A DNA stretch of 10,058 nt, taken from contig CAYWFF010000032.1 in NCBI GenBank assembly GCA_964458085.1, forward strand, positions 1 to 10,058. The letters are read 5' to 3'. Positions 6,847 to 10,058 of the stretch are shown piece after piece. Source of the DNA: CAYWFF01 sp964458085. GTDB taxonomy: Bacteria; Patescibacteriota; Microgenomatia; UBA8517. The position numbers and the translations under genes were made by a program. Position 1 is the stretch's first letter. Every line of letters begins with the position of its first letter. The notes beneath the pieces were generated by a model that was not told where the DNA came from, searched no databases, and was given only the letters and a program-made list of their open reading frames with translations.

Positions 6847-8019
6847 TTATGAAGAACCTATACGCCGTAAAAAAGCCGGAATTTCAAACTTCTCACCGAA
6901 TACGTCATCTTTATCCCCGTCCCCCGGACCTTTTCCGTTATCTTCATCATTACGGTCTTCCTGCCTTGCATCCATAACTGTAGTTTCTTGCGATCCTTCA
7001 CTAACTACCCCCTGCATCTGCGGTTGCGTACGAGGTTGCGAGAACTGAGCCAAACGAGCCCTGCTTTCATCAAACCCTGTACCGACTACAGTGATGCGTA
7101 TTTGATCTGCCAGGTCTTCTCTGATTACCGCACCGAATATAATATTTGCATCCGGATCTGCGGCATTTGAGATAATTCTTGCAGCTTCATCCACCTCAAA
7201 CATTGTTAAATCTCCGCCTCCAGTAATATTAAACAACACTCCGGTTGCGCCCTCTATCGATAAATCAAGAAGCGGAGAAGAAACTGCAGCGCGCGCTGCC
7301 ATTTGTGCTCTGTTTTCTCCTACCCCTGTGCCAATACCCAGAAGTGCGGTCCCCGCATCCTGCATTATTGCTTTAACATCAGCAAAGTCTACGTTAATAA
7401 GACCCGGAGTAGTGATAATATCTGCAATTCCACCAACAGCCTGGCCCAAAACCGAGTCTGTAACTTTAAATGCTTCCAAAAGAGTCATTTTACGGTCAAT
7501 TACATCCATCAACCGCTGGTTAGGTATTACTATAAGTGTATCAACTTCATCCCTTAGTTGTTCAATGCCTTCTTCTGCAGCCACCATCCTGCGTGTTCCT
7601 TCAAAATGAAAAGGTTTTGTAACAACACCCACGGTTAGGGCGCCGCTTTCTTTGGCAATTCGTGCAATAACAGGAGACGCCCCGGTTCCCGTACCTCCAC
7701 CCATCCCGGCAGTTATAAATACCATGTCAGAATCAATTAAAAGTTCTTTTATCTTTTCAAGAGATTCTTCAGCAGCTTGAGTACCGATTTCAGGACGGCC
7801 ACCGACGCCCAAACCTTTTGTAAGCTTTTCTCCTATTTGTAGTTTAGTTGGAGCTTTATTATTTAGAAGTACTTGAGCATCAGTATTAACTACGATAAAC
7901 TCTACGCCGTTTATATCGTTTCTTTCGACCATTGAGGAGACAGCATTTCCGCCGCCGCCGCCAACGCCGATTACTTTAATCTTTGCAATTCTTGCCGAGT
8001 CTGGTTTAACGAGCGCCAT
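6847..8019 (-). CDS. ftsZ: Cell division GTPase FtsZ
   Basis: FtsZ is the tubulin-like GTPase that polymerises into the division ring. The 390-residue protein has GVGGGGGNAV (18-27), the tubulin signature GGGTGTG (107-113), and the T7 loop NVDFADVK (209-216) with the catalytic aspartates 211 and 214. The C-terminal subdomain runs to about 316. A disordered linker of about 60 residues follows, first Q/R-rich, then strongly D/E/G/K-rich (about 350-375). The end, FEIPAFLRRI (378-387), is the conserved C-terminal peptide that binds FtsA and other partners; its presence fits the adjacent ftsA. The start is supported by the family N-terminus and by a promoter 10 bases upstream. The gene lies 50 bases after ftsA, and ileS follows 54 bases downstream. 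Confidence 0.98.
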   Translation of the reverse strand: MALVKPDSARIAKIKVIGVGGGGGNAVSSMVERNDINGVEFIVVNTDAQVLLNNKAPTKLQIGEKLTKGLGVGGRPEIGTQAAEESLEKIKELLIDSDMVFITAGMGGGTGTGASPVIARIAKESGALTVGVVTKPFHFEGTRRMVAAEEGIEQLRDEVDTLIVIPNQRLMDVIDRKMTLLEAFKVTDSVLGQAVGGIADIITTPGLINVDFADVKAIMQDAGTALLGIGTGVGENRAQMAARAAVSSPLLDLSIEGATGVLFNITGGGDLTMFEVDEAARIISNAADPDANIIFGAVIREDLADQIRITVVGTGFDESRARLAQFSQPRTQPQMQGVVSEGSQETTVMDARQEDRNDEDNGKGPGDGDKDDVFGEKFEIPAFLRRIGSS

Positions 8020-8029
8020 CTTTCAGGTG

Positions 8030-8058
8030 ATTGTATCGTGGGCAGCTAGTAATTACAA
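8030..8058 (-). promoter_or_regulatory. ftsZ promoter, near-leaderless
   Basis: Minus strand: TTGTAA (8053-8058), 17-base spacer, TACAAT (8030-8035), 10 bases, ATG 8019. This matches the rplU promoter in both hexamers and both spacings. It gives ftsZ a transcription start of its own within the ftsQ-ftsA-ftsZ cluster. The predicted leader is about 2-4 bases. Confidence 0.65.
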
Positions 8059-8069
8059 GCTCAAGAGGA

Positions 8070-9347
8070 TTACGGCAGTATGTCTTTGAGCATTTCGGTA
8101 AGTTTACCGACTATACCTTTAGTAGGTAGTTTGAGCTTTTTTGAAAAAGATGTCAACTCTTTTGGTTCTGACTGGTTCGCACCATAAAGAATTAGACCAA
8201 TGGGACATGCAAAAGAGGGATTAATAACGTCATCAACCAAACCTTCTACTCCTTTTGGTTTTCCTATACGTACAGGCAAGGAAAGCATACGTTTTGCAGA
8301 TTCAACTACACCTACAGTTTCAGCACCGCCACCGGTCAGAACCACACCCGAAGGTATTCTTACTGCCATATTTTCTTTTTCTAATTGAAGCCGAACCATA
8401 GTGAATATCTCGTTCAATCTCGGTCGGATTATTCCGTCCGCAAGCGTCTTGCGTGAAACTTTTTTTGTTTCCTGAATTCCCAAAACATTCAGGTCAAGTT
8501 GATCTTCTTCTTTATCATCTTTGCCCTTTTTTGATTTTGATTCATTGTCTGATAAATACATTTTAATTTTCTCTGCAGACTCAAGTGAAACCCGAAGTCC
8601 TATCGCAAGGTCATTTGTTACATTTCTGGCGCCAATAGGTATTACACCTGAATAAATAAGTGAGCCATCAGTATAAACTGCAATTGACGTTGTTCCGCCC
8701 CCTATATCAACCAAAGCGCAGCCCAGTTCTTTTTCGGTTTTTGTAAGTACAGCAGTACTTGCCGCAAGTCCGCTGAATACCAGCTCGGTAACACTTATTC
8801 CCACTTCGTTAATTGCTTTTTTAAGATTTTTCACTGCAGCAGCAGACGCTGTGACTATATGGGTTTCGACTTCAAGCCTTACACCGCTCATGCCAATTGG
8901 GTCTTTTACTCCCGATTCTCCGTCCACTACAAACTCGCGTGGTAATACATGAATTAACTCTCGGGAAGAAGGCAGAGAAACAGCACTTGCAGCTTCTACA
9001 ACTCTTTGTTCGTCTTCGGGACCGATTTCTCCATGAGGATCAGATACTGCAACCACGCCATGAGAATTCTGAGAAGTTAAGTGTGCACCGCTTAATGCAA
9101 TATAAGCATTATCTAAATTATATCCGGCCATTCTTTCTGCTGCTTCAACTGATTCAACCGTTGCATCAACCGCTTCTTCAATATCTACAATTTGGCCTTT
9201 TTTAATACCCCTCGATTCGGAAGTTGCAACTCCAACTATGTTTACGGTTCTTTCATAACTAACAGGGTCAATATTAATTTGGGCAATTACCGTTGCCACT
9301 TTTGTTGAACCGAGCTCAATTCCTGCAATAATTCTAGTTTTTTCCAT
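8070..9347 (-). CDS. ftsA: Cell division protein FtsA
   Basis: FtsA is an actin-fold ATPase that anchors FtsZ filaments to the membrane. The 425 residues show phosphate-1 GIELGST (9-15), the FtsA-specific 1C subdomain (about 84-165, rich in GAHLTSQNSHGVVAVS-type sequence), phosphate-2 DIGGGTT (214-220) and the adenosine loop VVLTGGGA (335-342). The C-terminus, about residues 410-425, can form the amphipathic membrane-targeting helix (GIVGKLTEMLKDILP). A charged stretch rich in Lys, Asp and Glu (about 266-284) interrupts subdomain 2A/2B; it is probably a surface loop and may be a lineage trait. The gene is 52 bases downstream of ftsQ with no clear promoter or Shine-Dalgarno site, so read-through from ftsQ is likely. 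ftsZ follows after 50 bases, and its retained C-terminal peptide supports the partnership. Confidence 0.97.
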   Translation of the reverse strand: MEKTRIIAGIELGSTKVATVIAQINIDPVSYERTVNIVGVATSESRGIKKGQIVDIEEAVDATVESVEAAERMAGYNLDNAYIALSGAHLTSQNSHGVVAVSDPHGEIGPEDEQRVVEAASAVSLPSSRELIHVLPREFVVDGESGVKDPIGMSGVRLEVETHIVTASAAAVKNLKKAINEVGISVTELVFSGLAASTAVLTKTEKELGCALVDIGGGTTSIAVYTDGSLIYSGVIPIGARNVTNDLAIGLRVSLESAEKIKMYLSDNESKSKKGKDDKEEDQLDLNVLGIQETKKVSRKTLADGIIRPRLNEIFTMVRLQLEKENMAVRIPSGVVLTGGGAETVGVVESAKRMLSLPVRIGKPKGVEGLVDDVINPSFACPIGLILYGANQSEPKELTSFSKKLKLPTKGIVGKLTEMLKDILP

Positions 9348-9399
9348 TTTGTTTATTTACATCTTACCAAGTTTTTCACTTTCAAAAAAGACAGTAGTA

Positions 9400-10058
9400 T
9401 TAATTTGATGAACGAACAACCGGGTTTTTATACCGCAAATCGATTTCACAACCGTTAATACAAAAATCATAAACGGAAGCAACCGCAGCAGTTTTCATTG
9501 TAGATTCTTCGGTTAAAGTATTCAACTGTGCCCGCACTAAGTAAAAACTACCCAATATCAATTCCCTGTCACCCGTTAAAGGTAATAATACTTCAGTTGA
9601 AGGTGGAATTGATATAGCCAGTACATTTTCGGTAAGTTGTGCCTTTTCAAAAGAAGTGTACTGCCAAACTCCCGAAAGCAAACGCAGAGCAAATATGGTA
9701 TTTTCAGACACTTTATCACCGGCATTTGGTATTGGCTGGTCTGTAATTAATGTGGGAAATGTTGTTGTATCAGTAAGAGCAATAACGGTACCTTCTTCAT
9801 CAACCAACGCAACCCAGCTCTGGGTTAAATTGGCTAAAGCAAATTGAGGAGTCCTTTCGATAACGTTCACAAGAAGCGTACCTGGCAGTTGATATTGAAT
9901 ATGAAATTCTTTAATTGAGTTATCTTTATTGAGCAATTTGGCAATTTTAGTTTTTCCAGGGCTTAAGTAGTTTTTATTTTGAAGTATTAACTTTTCACTT
10001 AGGTAAGAACTGCATTCGCCTTTCTGGCTAACGCACTCTATATTATAAATTGGAATCA
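9400..10058 (-). CDS. ftsQ: FtsQ-type division protein, partial (N-terminus beyond window)
   Basis: FtsQ is a bitopic membrane protein of the divisome, linking early and late components from outside the cytoplasmic membrane. The reading frame has no stop from 9400 to the right edge, giving 218 codons; the N-terminus and transmembrane anchor lie outside. The visible part starts in a POTRA-like domain (IPIYNIEC, visible residues 1-8), continues through LPGTLLVNVIERTP (about 57-70) and WVALVDEEG, the FtsQ beta-domain opening. It ends in CEIDLRYKNPVVR. The match rests mainly on this architecture and on the position before ftsA-ftsZ. Two cysteine pairs (visible residues 8 and 15, and 199 and 203) would lie outside the cytoplasm. 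An internal TTG at 9936 could be taken as a start, but the upstream frame codes for the POTRA half, so the gene runs off the window. Confidence 0.88.
   Translation of the reverse strand, partial: IPIYNIECVSQKGECSSYLSEKLILQNKNYLSPGKTKIAKLLNKDNSIKEFHIQYQLPGTLLVNVIERTPQFALANLTQSWVALVDEEGTVIALTDTTTFPTLITDQPIPNAGDKVSENTIFALRLLSGVWQYTSFEKAQLTENVLAISIPPSTEVLLPLTGDRELILGSFYLVRAQLNTLTEESTMKTAAVASVYDFCINGCEIDLRYKNPVVRSSN

Noticed and set aside
7303..7609. Overlapping plus-strand reading frames of 84 and 93 codons opposite ftsZ
   Set aside because: They are antisense to the highly conserved GTPase core, have no promoter or start signal, and no recognisable protein character.
9348..9399. A promoter for ftsA in the ftsQ-ftsA gap
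   Set aside because: Candidates such as TAAGAT or TAAATA have no partner -35 at acceptable spacing (TTGAAA is 13 or 20 bases away), so none is annotated.
9400..9936. A complete 178-residue protein starting at TTG 9936
   Set aside because: The same frame continues without a stop to the window edge and encodes the rest of a POTRA-like domain, so this is an internal codon of a partial ftsQ.

Overview
This is an ordinary housekeeping stretch of a small-genome bacterial chromosome. It is densely packed: ten genes with gaps of 5 to 85 bases, and no mobile element, CRISPR array, rRNA or tRNA that I can see. The base composition is AT-leaning. Several protein features look to me like the Candidate Phyla Radiation (Patescibacteria), probably a Microgenomates-like lineage. 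These are the divergent IleRS signature motifs, the short FtsQ ending in an 'IDLRY.NPVVR'-like tail, the FtsA with a charged insert, and the lack of Shine-Dalgarno sites. That placement is inferred from recalled family appearance and was not checked by a search. TGA is used as a stop (lepB), so the recoded lineages that read TGA as glycine (Gracilibacteria, Absconditabacteria/SR1) do not fit.

Layout. At the left edge a minus-strand ITPase/RdgB-like nucleotide-pool sanitising enzyme (15-566) and a plus-strand signal peptidase I (634-1194) diverge from a 67-base intergenic region. Everything after that lies on the minus strand. In transcription order from the right edge it reads ftsQ (cut by the window end), ftsA, ftsZ, ileS, a SEDS-family glycosyltransferase (RodA/FtsW type), rplU (L21), rpmA (L27) and parB. 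lepB and parB converge across a 30-base gap with no recognisable terminator.

How the genes work together. ftsQ-ftsA-ftsZ are the tail of a division cluster. FtsZ keeps the C-terminal peptide that FtsA binds, and FtsA keeps an amphipathic C-terminal helix, so a membrane-tethered Z-ring is expected. The SEDS protein polymerises peptidoglycan for division or elongation. It starts 5 bases after ileS and is probably co-transcribed with it. L21 and L27 are large-subunit ribosomal proteins. parB follows rpmA by only 9 bases, and no parA is present in the window.

Regulation. The most useful non-coding signal is a set of sigma-70-type promoters unusually close to start codons. In the lepB/rdgB divergent region both -10 boxes end exactly 6 bases before an ATG, which predicts leaderless mRNAs. 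In front of rplU and ftsZ the same arrangement, TTGTAA-N17-TACAAT-N10-ATG, occurs twice, and ileS has TAAAAT-N10-ATG. These placements also decide the starts of lepB (ATG 634, not GTG 613) and rplU (2716, not 2749). I found no convincing undescribed system.
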